From positions 3,655,483 through 3,719,482 of the forward strand of contig NZ_CP162137.1 in the NCBI RefSeq assembly GCF_040833995.1: a stretch of DNA of 64,000 nucleotides, written 5' to 3'. Source of the DNA: Leptospira sp. WS58.C1. Lineage in GTDB: Bacteria > Spirochaetota > Leptospiria > Leptospirales > Leptospiraceae. A program made the translations under genes and the position numbers. Below are positions 1 to 9,675 of the stretch, piece after piece. Numbering within the stretch: position 1 is the stretch's first letter; each line of letters starts with the position of its first letter. The notes below the pieces were generated by a model that was given only the letters and a program-made list of their open reading frames with translations, was not told the origin of the DNA and ran no database searches.

Positions 1-22
1 GACCAAGTAGTAGTCTTGAAAA

Positions 23-493
23 ATGGAAGTTTGGAACCGTATCCTTCTCCGGAAAATGATTCACTTTCCGCGGCCGCTATCGGATTATAGAAATATGCTG
101 AAAGTGCCGACTTACGTTGCCGAGTCTTCTATCGGGGGCCTTGGTGTTTTTGCAGGCAGAGATATAGAAGAAGGGGAACTCGTGTGGGAGTTCCATCCTA
201 AAACCGTTTGGACCCTTACGGAGGAGGAAGTCCAAGCTCTTCCGCAAAGGCTCCGAAATATGATCCATACATATTCTTATTTGTTTGAAGGGCAGTGGTA
301 TTTTTGCGTGGATAATTCCCGCTTTATGAATCATAGTGATCAAGCAAACACTTTGGAAGATAAAAGCGGGGTTCAAGGAGAAAGCAACCCTCTAGGGAGG
401 GATAGAGCCGTTCGCAAGATCCTAAAGGACGAAGAGCTGACCTGCAATTATAAACAATTCGATCAGAACTGGAAGGATAAACTTCCTTCTTAG
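23..493 (+). CDS. SET domain-containing protein
   Basis: Small stand-alone SET-domain protein, a family of S-adenosylmethionine-dependent lysine methyltransferases; the substrate is unknown. The N-terminal SET strand pattern [18 protein letters not shown] lies at about residues 35-52, the NHS cofactor motif ([10 protein letters not shown]) near 100-109, and the final EELTCNY strand near 137-143, so the core is complete. The post-SET cysteine cluster of eukaryotic enzymes is absent, as is usual in short bacterial forms. The frame opens at ATG 23, but ATG 95 (M25, MLKVPTYV) starts directly before the domain and may be the true start. The 3' end overlaps the convergent sigma-54 regulator by 4 bp. 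Bacterial SET genes are often thought to come from eukaryotes; that is background, not shown here. Confidence 0.8.
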   Translation: MEVWNRILLRKMIHFPRPLSDYRNMLKVPTYVAESSIGGLGVFAGRDIEEGELVWEFHPKTVWTLTEEEVQALPQRLRNMIHTYSYLFEGQWYFCVDNSRFMNHSDQANTLEDKSGVQGESNPLGRDRAVRKILKDEELTCNYKQFDQNWKDKLPS

Positions 494-2631
494 TAATCTA
501 TCTTAAGATCTTTGATCTTCTTATCCAAGGTGTTTCTGTTGATGCCCAAAAACTTGGCAACCCTGGTCTTGGTATATTTGAATTTCTTCATGGCATACTT
601 GATCAGTCTTGCCTCTACTTCTCCCACTACAACTTCCATTGCCCGCCCGTCTAACGCATCTAAATGAGCCGGGGAGAACTTGGAACTTGCCACTTCGGAA
701 GAAGCTTCCGGATCCATACCAACTTCCACTTCTTCGCCTTCGTCCCCGTAAAGGATACGACCGCTGATCTCGGAGAAATCTTGTATATCCAACATTTCGG
801 ATTGAGAGAGAACCACCGCTCTTTCGATTACGTTTTCTAATTCTCGAACGTTACCGGGCCAGCTATAATTCATCAGAAGTTTATGCGCTTCCCTAGTGAT
901 CCCTTTGATCTTCTTAATATTCTCCGAAGTATACTTAGTGATGAAGTGATTGATCAAAAGAGGAATATCTTCCGGTCTTTCGCGAAGAGGAGGAGTCAAC
1001 ATATTAACCACATTTAAGCGATAATATAAATCAGCTCTAAACAATTTTTGAGAGATTAGATCTTCCAGGTTCGCGTTAGTCGCCGCTATGATCCTTACGT
1101 CGATCTTCTTCGGTTTAACAGAACCGACCGCTTCTATTTCTTTTTCCTGAAGAACCCTTAAAAGTTTGGACTGAAGATTCAGATCCATTTCTCCGATCTC
1201 ATCCAAGAAGATGGTCCCAGTGTCGGCCATCTCGAACTTTCCTTTTTTGTCGGCGACTGCACCTGTAAAGGATCCTTTTTTATGACCGAATAATTCGGAC
1301 TCCAAAAGATTCTCAGGAATGGCGGCACAATTGATCTTGATAAAAGGTTTATCACCTCTGGAAGAATTGTAATGGATCGCGGATGCGATCATCTCTTTTC
1401 CGGTCCCGGATTCCCCTGTGATCAATACCGAAGCACGAGAATCCGAAACAAGTTGGATCATCTCGAAAAGTTTTTCCATCGATTTGGATTTTCCGATCAA
1501 TGAACCGAACTTGTATTTATTCTTAAGTTCTCGTTTTAATAGAATGTTCTCCCTAGAGATCTCGCGTTTTTCTTCATCGATCAGTTTTTGGATACGGATC
1601 GCTTGGTAAATTATGGATGCGACTACCTGCAGGAAGTCCAAATACGTTTTTAAATCCACGTATTTTTTATGAACAAAGAAAACGCTGACTACACCCAATA
1701 CATCCGTGTCGGACTTGATAGGTGCTGCAAGAAAACTAACGTTCTCCGGGTTATTCTTAAAATGACTGGCATTCCCGAGTCTATCCAAGAATTTATCATC
1801 GCTTACGATGGATTCCACTATGACTGCTTCTCCGGATTCGTAAACTTTTCCGGTAACACCTTCTCCGGGAAGATATACACCCTTCTCCATTTCCTCTGCG
1901 GTAAGTCCGGAAGCAGCGATAAGTTTCAGGATATTCTTATCTGATTCGAAAAGAACGATGGATCCTCTTTCCAGGTTCAGAGATTTATCCAACCTATCCA
2001 TCACATCGTCAAAAATTTCCTGCAGCACTAATGTAGAAGTTACGGTCCTAGAAATATCTATAAGTACCTGTTGGATCTTATTTTTTTGTTCCAACTGTCT
2101 GAAAGTCTGGAGGTTTTTAAAGATCTGGGCCGCCATATTAGCGAGAGTGGAAACGAGTTCTAGGTGTTCATCGCTGAATGCTTGTTTTCTGCTTGAATCA
2201 AGAGAGATAACTCCGATGACTTCGTCTTCCACGATCATCGGAACTGCAAGCTCCGAAAGAATATCATCCTTAATGGAAATGTAATGTGGATTCTGGGTAA
2301 CGTCGTTTACGATCATCCCTTCGCCGGAAGCGGCAACGATACCGGTAATTCCTTCTCCCACACGGAGTTTAACTTTTGTCCGAACGGAAGGGTTCATCCC
2401 ACGGAATGTAACAATATCCAAGACTTCGTCAACTCTGCTGATCAGCATGAGGGAACCGGAACCGACTTCACAAATTTGGATACATCTTTCCAAAATCAAA
2501 TCCAGAAGGCGGTCCGGATCCAAAGTCGAATTCATAGCGGTTGCCACTTCTTGTATATGGCGGAGTGGGCTGGGTTTTACGTAACCGGACATCTGCTCAA
2601 AAAAGGTGCTGATTGATGATTTTCCGGTCAA
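490..2631 (-). CDS. Sigma-54-dependent transcriptional activator with two GAF domains
   Basis: Bacterial enhancer-binding protein that would activate RNA polymerase containing sigma-54 in response to a small ligand. Domains in order are GAF 1 (about 40-175), GAF 2 (about 195-345), a short linker helix, the AAA+ domain (about 375-605) and a Fis-type HTH (about 670-712). The AAA+ domain has Walker A GESGTGKE (406-413), the sigma-54-contact loop GSFTGA (453-458), Walker [11 protein letters not shown] and the [12 protein letters not shown] segment. The loop reads GSFTGA instead of the common GAFTGA. There is no response-regulator receiver domain, so sensing probably occurs through the GAF pair. 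It is divergent from the SpoIIE-type phosphatase at 2876, which also carries GAF domains. The ligand is unknown. Confidence 0.92.
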   Translation of the reverse strand: MTGKSSISTFFEQMSGYVKPSPLRHIQEVATAMNSTLDPDRLLDLILERCIQICEVGSGSLMLISRVDEVLDIVTFRGMNPSVRTKVKLRVGEGITGIVAASGEGMIVNDVTQNPHYISIKDDILSELAVPMIVEDEVIGVISLDSSRKQAFSDEHLELVSTLANMAAQIFKNLQTFRQLEQKNKIQQVLIDISRTVTSTLVLQEIFDDVMDRLDKSLNLERGSIVLFESDKNILKLIAASGLTAEEMEKGVYLPGEGVTGKVYESGEAVIVESIVSDDKFLDRLGNASHFKNNPENVSFLAAPIKSDTDVLGVVSVFFVHKKYVDLKTYLDFLQVVASIIYQAIRIQKLIDEEKREISRENILLKRELKNKYKFGSLIGKSKSMEKLFEMIQLVSDSRASVLITGESGTGKEMIASAIHYNSSRGDKPFIKINCAAIPENLLESELFGHKKGSFTGAVADKKGKFEMADTGTIFLDEIGEMDLNLQSKLLRVLQEKEIEAVGSVKPKKIDVRIIAATNANLEDLISQKLFRADLYYRLNVVNMLTPPLRERPEDIPLLINHFITKYTSENIKKIKGITREAHKLLMNYSWPGNVRELENVIERAVVLSQSEMLDIQDFSEISGRILYGDEGEEVEVGMDPEASSEVASSKFSPAHLDALDGRAMEVVVGEVEARLIKYAMKKFKYTKTRVAKFLGINRNTLDKKIKDLKIDY

Positions 2632-2875
2632 GGAAAAAACTTAAAATCCAAGCAAGTCGCTTCGTTTCGAGGAAGGAGCGCAAATTTTGTATTAGAATAG
2701 ATTTAAACCCGGCAAATCAAATGACATAATATCATGGAGATGGATGTACTTTCTAATTTTAGAAGAAGATAATCTTCCCTCTTTGGAACAAATTCATGTT
2801 ATTCGGAGATTTTCTGAAAGAGGAAGATAAAAACATCTTTCCAGTCTCAAACCTTGCCCTTATCATCTTGTCCGG

Positions 2876-4804
2876 ATGTCCTGCGTATTTTGCGGAGAAT
2901 TTTATCTTCCGGAAGGAAAACTCAAAGATGGAAAGTTTCTTTGCCATTCCTGTGGAAGAGAATGGATCTTAGAAAAAAGAAAACGAAATAGGATCAAACC
3001 TCCGGAAATACATACGTTATCCAACGAGATCTTATTAGAATTCCTCTCTCTTTTTAATACTAGTCCGAATCTTGACGACCTTCTTCAAAATTTTACGAAC
3101 CTAGCATTCAGAAAATTGAATCTTCCAGGCATCTCGGTAATGGTGTATGAACCTCGATTGGATCGGATCCTGGTAAAATCCTGTAAAAACAAAAAAGGCC
3201 CTGCATTAGAAAAACTTGCCTTTAGGATGGAGATAAAAAAGGGAGAACAGAACGGACCTTTAGGACAAGCGATCGAAACCTGCAAGTCGGTATATTATAG
3301 ATTCGATGAACAACCCCATAAACAGATCCGACAATATGGAAGAGTGAATAAAGTTGAATCGGAACTTTCCGTTCCCATTCATCTCAAAAAAGAAGTATTA
3401 GGATTAATTAATGTAGATTACGAAAAAGACGATCCGGTCCAAGCGGAGAAGGACCGCTATTTTCTGGAATTAATCGCTAGTCAGTTTGCCACTACGTTAA
3501 AAAACAGAATTCTTTTCGAGGTATCCCAGACCCAATCCAGGAATTTTAGAAATTTACACTCAGCCGCCTTAAAACTCAGCAGTTTAGGATTCAAATACAG
3601 AACTGAAATTTTTCGGGTTATTCTTCTTTCTTTAACCGAATTTTCGGAAAGTAACCTCTACGCTCTTATAGAAAGAAAACTCGGCTCGGAAGGAAAAACA
3701 ACTTCCACCGAAGGGTATATACTTACGGGAAGCCCAAGAGCGCCCGAAATTAAGTTAAATATCCAACTAAAGGGAGATTGGAGTGTATTGAAAAAACCGA
3801 ACGAATCCGCTATCTTAATGGATTCCACGGATCTGAAAGAATGGAAAACTTTAGGAAGTAATGGAAAGAAAAAACATTTGGCGATCTTGCCCGTTTTACG
3901 TTCCGACAATTCGGAGATTTGGATACTTCTCGCTAAGGAAGAAGAACTCCATTGGAGTCCCGAAGAAATCGATGTCCTAAACGCATTTGCCGTCCAAGCA
4001 GGGATCTCCGTTCAAAACTTTCATTTATTCCATCAAAGAGCCGAAAAGGAAAGATTGGATAAAGAAATTGAGATCGCTAGAGACCTACAAAGATCCTTAC
4101 TTCCTAGAAAAATGCCCGACCATCCTAATTACGAATTCGGTGGGATAATGGTGCCAGCGATCGGAGTAGGCGGGGATTATTACGATTTTATAACACATCC
4201 AACAAATAAAGAAACTTATGTTTGTATCGGAGACGTGAGCGGCAAAGGAGTTCCAGCCGGGATCGTGATGGCAACTGTCAGAACGGTTATCCATTCATTA
4301 GTCCGAAAGAATCCGACTCCTTGGGAAATTTTACTTACGGTAAATACCTATTTATATCAAAATTATTTTAAGGACGTTGTTTCTCCTCGTTTCATGTCCT
4401 TGACCATAATTCATTGGGACCAAAACGAGAATCGTTTTGTTTTTAGCGGCGGTGGACAGGGAAATATTTTAGTTTATCGCAAAAAGGAAAATCGTTTGGA
4501 GGAAATTCCGACGGGAGGGGTTGTTTTAGGAATTGATCCCGAAATAGACAGATTCGAGAATAGAGGAGAATTAAACTTAGAACCCGGTGATTTTTTCCTA
4601 ATGTTCACGGACGGTGTGTGGGAAGCCATGAACCTTACCGAAGACTTTTTCGAAATAGAACGCTTACATGATTGTGTTTTCGAAGCCAGAAAAGAAAACC
4701 TCCCTCAACTCTTAGAAACCGTCTTAAAAAAGATAAAAAACTTTACCGGGGAAAGGGAACAGACGGATGATATTACTTTAATAGGTGTAAAACGCTTAAG
4801 GTGA
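2876..4804 (+). CDS. SpoIIE/RsbU-type serine phosphatase with zinc ribbon and GAF domains
   Basis: PP2C-like phosphatase of the SpoIIE/RsbU class, which dephosphorylates STAS-domain antagonists in partner-switching pathways. It begins with a CxxC...CxxC zinc ribbon (Cys3, Cys6, Cys23, Cys26), then a GAF domain (about 46-200) and a second, weaker GAF-like region (about 225-385). A helical linker EIARDLQRSLLP follows, then the phosphatase domain (about 425-640) with metal-binding acidic motifs VGGDYYDF, IGDVSGKG, TDGVWEAMN and TDDITL. The zinc ribbon in front of the sensor domains is uncommon. ATG 2876 precedes the first cysteine pair and is the natural start. The stop overlaps the GTG of tilS, so the two genes may be translationally coupled. 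A STAS-containing protein lies at 41413, but no direct link is shown. Confidence 0.88.
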   Translation: MSCVFCGEFYLPEGKLKDGKFLCHSCGREWILEKRKRNRIKPPEIHTLSNEILLEFLSLFNTSPNLDDLLQNFTNLAFRKLNLPGISVMVYEPRLDRILVKSCKNKKGPALEKLAFRMEIKKGEQNGPLGQAIETCKSVYYRFDEQPHKQIRQYGRVNKVESELSVPIHLKKEVLGLINVDYEKDDPVQAEKDRYFLELIASQFATTLKNRILFEVSQTQSRNFRNLHSAALKLSSLGFKYRTEIFRVILLSLTEFSESNLYALIERKLGSEGKTTSTEGYILTGSPRAPEIKLNIQLKGDWSVLKKPNESAILMDSTDLKEWKTLGSNGKKKHLAILPVLRSDNSEIWILLAKEEELHWSPEEIDVLNAFAVQAGISVQNFHLFHQRAEKERLDKEIEIARDLQRSLLPRKMPDHPNYEFGGIMVPAIGVGGDYYDFITHPTNKETYVCIGDVSGKGVPAGIVMATVRTVIHSLVRKNPTPWEILLTVNTYLYQNYFKDVVSPRFMSLTIIHWDQNENRFVFSGGGQGNILVYRKKENRLEEIPTGGVVLGIDPEIDRFENRGELNLEPGDFFLMFTDGVWEAMNLTEDFFEIERLHDCVFEARKENLPQLLETVLKKIKNFTGEREQTDDITLIGVKRLR

Positions 4805-6059
4805 TAATGAACGAAACCTTAGAATCCATTTTTCAATCCGCTTGGTCCCGTTTAAAAAATTACCAGGACTTCATGAAAAGTAAACCTGCGGTAATCTCTT
4901 TTTCCGGGGGAAAGGATTCTTCCCTACTTCTTCAATTCTTTCTGTGGCTTCATAATAAAAATCTAATCTCTCATTTTCCAACCATTTACCATTTGGATCA
5001 TTCTATCCGGGATAATTCGGAGCAAGAATCCGAGATCCTAAAGTATATCAGTTCCTTAACCCCAAAGCACATCTTTAAAAAAAAAACGTTCCGAAGTTTG
5101 CAAATAAGACAAAAATTAGTTTAGAAGAAGCCGGCAGAATTCTCCGATTTAGAGACCTAGAGAAAATTTCCGAAAAGATAGGCGGGTATATCACAACCGG
5201 ACATCATACGGAAGATTATCTAGAAACCGTACTGCTACAACTCATCAGAGGAGGGGGGTGGAATTCGCTTCGCACATTAGGAGTTTTAGAGAATAATAGA
5301 TTTCGGCCATTATTATTATTCGGAGAACAAGATCGTAAAACCGCATTGGCAAAAGCGGATTGGCCCGTATTCGAAGACGAATCCAATCATTCTTCACGTT
5401 ATCTTAGGAACAGGATCCGATCCGAACTTCTTCCTGTACTTTTAAAAGAAGGCGCAGATCCGGATAAAATTTTTCATAATTTTCACGATTCCGATACACC
5501 TAGAATCGGAATTACAAACCGAAAAATAAATGAAGACGAGATTAGAACAGTTTCCAGACAAATTTTAGAAGAAGAGCCTGGCTCTATATGTAAACAAATT
5601 CTGGACTTACATATGAAAAGTCTAGGTCTTCATCCTCTGAATTCTCAGTTCCTTTCGGATCTTCTTCATAACATAGATAGGAAAGTTTCTTTTTCACTCG
5701 AAAACAAAGAAGTTTGGTTTTGGAAAAGTGTTTCGTCGGATTTGTACATCTTACCAAAAACCGCTTCATATTTGAAACCATTCAGTTATAACTCCGAATC
5801 TTTCTTTTTGAAATGGAACGGTAAGACCAAAAAGATCCCGAAAAATTGCGAACCCTCTAACGACGGAGAAGGAGAAAAAATCCTGCTTGGAGGAATCCAT
5901 AGAGACGTTTCGGAAATCCTTCGGGAGAAAGAGATTCCGGTTCAGGTCAGAAAAATGCTACCCATTCTAAAACGGGAAGGGAAAACTGTATTGGTTTGCC
6001 TTCGAATGTGGGATTCCCGTTTGGATGATATTCGATCGGATGATTTCCCGCAAGACTAG
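4801..6059 (+). pseudogene. tilS: tRNA(Ile)-lysidine synthase TilS, frame broken at an A10 run
   Basis: TilS converts the wobble cytidine of the CAU anticodon of tRNA-Ile to lysidine so that AUA is read as Ile; it is essential in most bacteria. The N-terminal part has the PP-loop motif SGGKDSS and LDHSIRDNS. The frame then runs into TAG at 5122-5124. Shifting by -1 at ten consecutive A (5077-5086) gives an uninterrupted continuation, SLEEAGRILRFRDLEKI, then GHHTEDYLETVLLQLIRGGG, then the C-terminal domain to 6059. Joined, the product is about 420 residues, normal for the family, with both halves well conserved. The start is GTG 4801, overlapping the upstream stop, or ATG 4807. Possible explanations are a sequencing error, a true mutation, or transcriptional or ribosomal slippage. 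Confidence 0.88.
5077..5086 (+). other. A10 homopolymer, candidate slippage site in tilS
   Basis: Ten consecutive adenines (TTT followed by A10, then CGTT) lie exactly where the tilS reading frame changes. Transcriptional insertion of one A, or a -1 ribosomal slip on AAA codons, would fuse the two halves of TilS. The sequence shows the run and the frame change; the mechanism is inferred. Confidence 0.7.
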
Positions 6060-6074
6060 AGAGTCCAGAGGTTT

Positions 6075-6749
6075 ATGGAAGAACTCCAAGAATTAAAGCC
6101 GGACCCGTTCTTTAGAGAAGTTAGATTCGTATCTTCTTATGCGGATGCTTCTAAAGTTCCTTCCAAAGGTATTCCTCATATAGCATTTGCAGGTCGTTCC
6201 AACTCAGGAAAGTCCAGATTATTAAACGCAATCGTAGAAAGAAAATCCTTAGCAAAAGTTTCTGCAACTCCCGGTAAGACCAAATTACTGAATTTTTTCT
6301 TAGTATCTAAGTCCTTATTCCTCGTAGACACGCCCGGTTTCGGTTACTCCGCAAATTCACATAAAGATCATGAACAAATGATGGATCTTTTAATGAATTA
6401 TCTGAACTCGGCCAAAGATCTAAAATGTCTGTTCTTATTATCCGATGCACAAAGAGAATTGCCCGATGAAGAGCTGGAATTGATCGGTACCTGTTTCGAA
6501 AGAGGGACCAAACCTGTTTTAATTCGTACTAAAATAGATAAACTCAATCAGTCGGAACTTTCCAAACTCAGAAAAAAAATGAAAAACATCCAAGGACTAT
6601 ATCCTATGTTGGAAATCGTTTTTGTTTCTCCCAAATACGGAAAAGGTCTACCGGAACTCAGAAAGATCATAGAAAATATGATGAAATCATTAATCATTCC
6701 TCCGATGGAAGAAGACGCAATCCCACAAGAGATCAATGAACAAGGCTAA
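6075..6749 (+). CDS. engB: Ribosome biogenesis GTP-binding protein YihA/YsxC (EngB)
   Basis: TRAFAC-class GTPase needed for large ribosomal subunit assembly. The P-loop GRSNSGKS is at residues 40-47, the switch I region [13 protein letters not shown] follows, the G3 motif is DTPGFGYS and G4 is TKID. The RSNSGKS P-loop and the TPGKT switch are characteristic of YihA/YsxC rather than of Era or Der. The length of 224 aa is typical. It starts 15 bp after the tilS stop, giving a tRNA-modification and ribosome-assembly cluster on the plus strand. It is followed by a convergent gene with only 3 bp between the stops and no obvious hairpin terminator. Confidence 0.95.
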   Translation: MEELQELKPDPFFREVRFVSSYADASKVPSKGIPHIAFAGRSNSGKSRLLNAIVERKSLAKVSATPGKTKLLNFFLVSKSLFLVDTPGFGYSANSHKDHEQMMDLLMNYLNSAKDLKCLFLLSDAQRELPDEELELIGTCFERGTKPVLIRTKIDKLNQSELSKLRKKMKNIQGLYPMLEIVFVSPKYGKGLPELRKIIENMMKSLIIPPMEEDAIPQEINEQG

Positions 6750-6752
6750 AGC

Positions 6753-7454
6753 TTACGCGTGAGTTTCTAACAGATTACCGGCAGAACTAATAGCATCTCC
6801 ATAATATACTTTTCCGGCAAATTGGAGCTGTTTTTGATTTAATTCTTGGATGGTTTTTAAGGTTTCTTCCAAAAGGGCTTTCAGTTTTTCCTGGCTTAAC
6901 GCCATCTCCAATTTACGTTTTCTTTCGATCAGTTCCATATGACGACGAGCTTCGTCTTCGCTCTTTCTTTCCGGATTATCATGAGATGAAACCTGATTCT
7001 TATCCAGTCGGTTCAATTCCAGATCGATCTCACGTAATTCGGACATAAGTTCCCATTCTTTATCCGAAATCAGATCGGAATGAGAAGCAGCTTCTTTGTT
7101 TTTAGTAGAATCGGCCGAGTTATTGCTCTTCGCCCCTTCTTCATTTAAGGATGAAACATTAGGTTTCTCTTTTTCGGCCTTTTTAACTGTGGTCGCTCTG
7201 GTTTCTCCAGCTACCGCTACTAATTTTCCGTCCCTAAGTTCGTATTCGATAGATACGTCTATAGATCTGAGTTCTGCATTATCTCGAATAGCATCGTTAC
7301 GAAACTCAGCAACATGTCCTAATTCATGGGAGATTACATGGAGTACAGAACTAGCCTGGGGCGCACTTTCCAGTTGCCCGTGACCAATGTACTTAACCGA
7401 ATTATCTTTCGGTCTTTCCAGCATGGAAGAAGATTGTATAACTCCCAGGTTCAT
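6753..7454 (-). CDS. Putative metalloprotease-domain protein (HELGH motif)
   Basis: The N-terminal third contains VLHVISHELGHVAEFRNDA, with an HExxH zinc motif at His43-Glu44 and His47. This resembles the catalytic-domain proteins grouped as SprA-related or putative metalloprotease families. The middle (about 90-140) is low-complexity and charged. The C-terminal part (about 140-225) is a long predicted coiled coil rich in Glu, Leu and Lys. There is no signal peptide or membrane segment, so it is probably cytoplasmic. No substrate can be assigned. It lies tail-to-tail with engB and downstream of the PilZ gene, separated from it by about 75 bp. The motif is clear; the proteolytic activity is inferred. 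Confidence 0.65.
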   Translation of the reverse strand: MNLGVIQSSSMLERPKDNSVKYIGHGQLESAPQASSVLHVISHELGHVAEFRNDAIRDNAELRSIDVSIEYELRDGKLVAVAGETRATTVKKAEKEKPNVSSLNEEGAKSNNSADSTKNKEAASHSDLISDKEWELMSELREIDLELNRLDKNQVSSHDNPERKSEDEARRHMELIERKRKLEMALSQEKLKALLEETLKTIQELNQKQLQFAGKVYYGDAISSAGNLLETHA

Positions 7455-7530
7455 CCTATTATAAATGTCGGCCTGGCAAGCCTTGAGTTTAGAGCTTTGG
7501 AAAAAAATTCCAACTACTTAACAAAAAACG

Positions 7531-7890
7531 TTATTTGCAATACGCTATCTTATTAAGTATCTCAAGTATGCTTGAGTCGCAAAGATCGTGAAATACTATC
7601 GCATATCTTTGCCCAACGTCCGTAACGGTTTTACGAATGACCTCTCCCGGTATCTCGCAGGAAAACATTGGCGACATAATCGTGATTTTTTTGCCTGGGC
7701 TCCAATCCTCATCCGAAAGAATAGACGCTCCAATCATCGATATATCTATCAGAATACCTTCGCTCCAATTTCCTCCCTCAAAAAGTTTAACCCGACTGTC
7801 TTTACGGAACCTTGTATAAAATCTTTGATCCGTCAGCGAATCGGGTACTACCTTTTTAGAAGGATCCATCCCGATCTCTAGTTCTTGCAT
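7531..7890 (-). CDS. PilZ domain-containing protein
   Basis: A single PilZ domain of 119 aa, the c-di-GMP-binding module. The first binding motif is in the RFYTRFRKDSRVKL segment (an RxxxR-type arrangement), and the second is DISMIGASI, matching D/NxSxxG. The short N-terminal extension MQELEIGMDPSKK has no recognised function. Such one-domain proteins act as adaptors that pass a c-di-GMP signal to a partner protein. No cyclase or phosphodiesterase gene is visible nearby, so the partner is unknown. Confidence 0.82.
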   Translation of the reverse strand: MQELEIGMDPSKKVVPDSLTDQRFYTRFRKDSRVKLFEGGNWSEGILIDISMIGASILSDEDWSPGKKITIMSPMFSCEIPGEVIRKTVTDVGQRYAIVFHDLCDSSILEILNKIAYCK

Positions 7891-8031
7891 AGCCGGGAGA
7901 GCATACAGTACTTGGAAAAAATTTAAAAGAAGATTTCTTTTGAACTTAAGATTCTTTTAAAAAAATGAATTTAGAAGTGAGAAGGACCGTTAAAAATAGA
8001 TCTAAACATCTATTCTTATGCTAACTTCCTT

Positions 8032-8970
8032 CTACAAATTAAAGATATCCGATTCTCTAGCTAATACGATCTCTGAAAGCGCAGTGGATTGTTTTTCTTG
8101 ATTGAACATTCGTATGATTTCTTCGTCCGGATGATCTGGTTCATGATGAGTTAGCACCAGTTTATTTACACCCAGGACTTCCCCGCAACGCACCGCTAAT
8201 CTACCGGATGTATGCCCCCAACCGATTTTACGATCCGCTTCTTCGGAACTGTATTGTGCATCTATGATCAGCATGTCAGGACTTCCGAATTTCGCGCGTA
8301 ATTGTTCGAATTCGGAAAGATCCTCTTCTCTCACTTCCACATCGGTACAAAATAGGAAACTTTTTCCATTTTCTTCGATATGATAGCCCGTACAATTGCC
8401 CGGATGTTTTAAAAGGAAAGGAGTTACTTTAAAATCGCCGATCTGGACGGTCTTCTGTCTTTGGAGAAGGGTGAATGTTTTCTTGGACATCATCTCATCC
8501 AATGTGATCGGGAAGTTTTCCGGATTTTGCTGACGATCGAATCTTTCTTTCAGATTGCTAATGGTGGAATAAAAATCGATTTGAACGTTTGGAACGTATC
8601 CAGGTTTAAAAAAAGGCCACCCTTGTATATGATCCCAATGAGTATGTGTCACTAAAATTTTGATAGTACCGCCTTGAGCTATGCCGTCTTTTAGAAGATC
8701 GTTACCAAGTTCTCTCATTCCGGAACCGCAATCTATAATTAACTTCTGACCGCTTGTGGATTCCACAAATACACAAGTAGTGTTTCCTCCTACAGGACGT
8801 AATAGTTCAGGGCTTAAAGTTTGTAAAAATGTAGGAACGGAAAAACTTCCATTCTTAAGTTTGAACTCCCTATGAGCGGACTCTAGGATCTTTTCTAATT
8901 TTTCTCTATATTCCGAACCGGAAAGCGGAGTAGGAAGTGATCCTCTTACTCCGTATAATTTTATTTTCAC
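8032..8970 (-). CDS. MBL-fold metallo-hydrolase
   Basis: Metallo-beta-lactamase-fold hydrolase with HTHWDH at residues 109-114, an upstream [10 protein letters not shown] and [11 protein letters not shown] beta-sandwich region, and later metal-binding positions in [23 protein letters not shown] and TGWGH-like segments. The layout resembles the PhnP/cyclic-nucleotide phosphodiesterase-like branch, not the beta-lactamases or glyoxalases. The ending [13 protein letters not shown] supplies a further conserved His. There is no signal peptide, so it is presumably cytoplasmic. It is transcribed away from trmB with about 50 bp between the two starts. The substrate cannot be deduced; a phosphodiester is plausible. 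Confidence 0.8.
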   Translation of the reverse strand: MKIKLYGVRGSLPTPLSGSEYREKLEKILESAHREFKLKNGSFSVPTFLQTLSPELLRPVGGNTTCVFVESTSGQKLIIDCGSGMRELGNDLLKDGIAQGGTIKILVTHTHWDHIQGWPFFKPGYVPNVQIDFYSTISNLKERFDRQQNPENFPITLDEMMSKKTFTLLQRQKTVQIGDFKVTPFLLKHPGNCTGYHIEENGKSFLFCTDVEVREEDLSEFEQLRAKFGSPDMLIIDAQYSSEEADRKIGWGHTSGRLAVRCGEVLGVNKLVLTHHEPDHPDEEIIRMFNQEKQSTALSEIVLARESDIFNL

Positions 8971-9019
8971 TGTATTAAATTAGACAACTAAGAGATTTGG
9001 TATTTGCAGGCATTCGGCG

Positions 9020-9673
9020 ATGACATCGAATTTTCGTGAAAAACAATGGAAGATCGCGACTAGAATCCCGTTTACCTCTGATTATTTCTTAAAAATAAAC
9101 CCCGGAAGTAAATTAAAAAAAAACGATTTGTTTTCCGAAGAATTCGGGACATATTACCTAGAGTTAGGTTCCGGTTGGGGAGAAGTTGCCGTATCCTTAG
9201 CGAAAGATAATCCAAATACCGGTTTTGTTCTTATGGAAAAAAAGCCGGACCGTCTGCGCAAAACGATCCGCGACTTGAAAGAATACGATATAAAGAACGT
9301 TAAACTTCTTTCAGTTAACTTCAATTGGTTTTTAGAAGAAATTTTCGAACCAGGCATCTTCGACGAAATACTTCTCAACTTTCCCGACCCTTGGCCTAAG
9401 CGTAGACACCATAAACATAGGACATTGAATCCCAGATTTTTAGATACTGTTCATACTCTTTTGAAAAATGGCGGCAGATTCCATTTTGCAACCGATTACG
9501 GCCCTTATGCACGCAAAGGAATTCGCCTTTTTAGGAATGATCCGAGATATAAACCCGTCAATACAGAGTTTTCTCTCCAAAGAGCAAACTTCCCAATCTC
9601 CCATTTTGAGCGGGAAAAACGGGAGGCTGGCTCCCGAATTTATTATTTGGATCGGATCAAAGTAAACAATTGA
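9020..9673 (+). CDS. trmB: tRNA (guanine-N7-)-methyltransferase TrmB
   Basis: Catalyses m7G46 formation in the tRNA variable loop using S-adenosylmethionine. The Rossmann motif I is YLELGSGWGEVAVSLAKD, motif II ends in VLMEKK, and the TrmB signature FPDPWPKRRHHKHR carries the catalytic Asp and the basic tRNA-binding residues. A C-terminal FEREKREAGSRIYY segment also fits. The length of 217 aa is normal. It starts at ATG 9020, divergent from the MBL hydrolase, and ends 2 bp before the convergent TPR lipoprotein gene. Confidence 0.95.
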   Translation: MTSNFREKQWKIATRIPFTSDYFLKINPGSKLKKNDLFSEEFGTYYLELGSGWGEVAVSLAKDNPNTGFVLMEKKPDRLRKTIRDLKEYDIKNVKLLSVNFNWFLEEIFEPGIFDEILLNFPDPWPKRRHHKHRTLNPRFLDTVHTLLKNGGRFHFATDYGPYARKGIRLFRNDPRYKPVNTEFSLQRANFPISHFEREKREAGSRIYYLDRIKVNN

Positions 9674-9675
9674 TC

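Noticed and set aside
453..2631. GSFTGA loop as evidence of a non-functional sigma-54 activator
   Set aside because: This Ala-to-Ser form is tolerated in several functional regulators, and Walker A and B are intact, so no loss of function is claimed.
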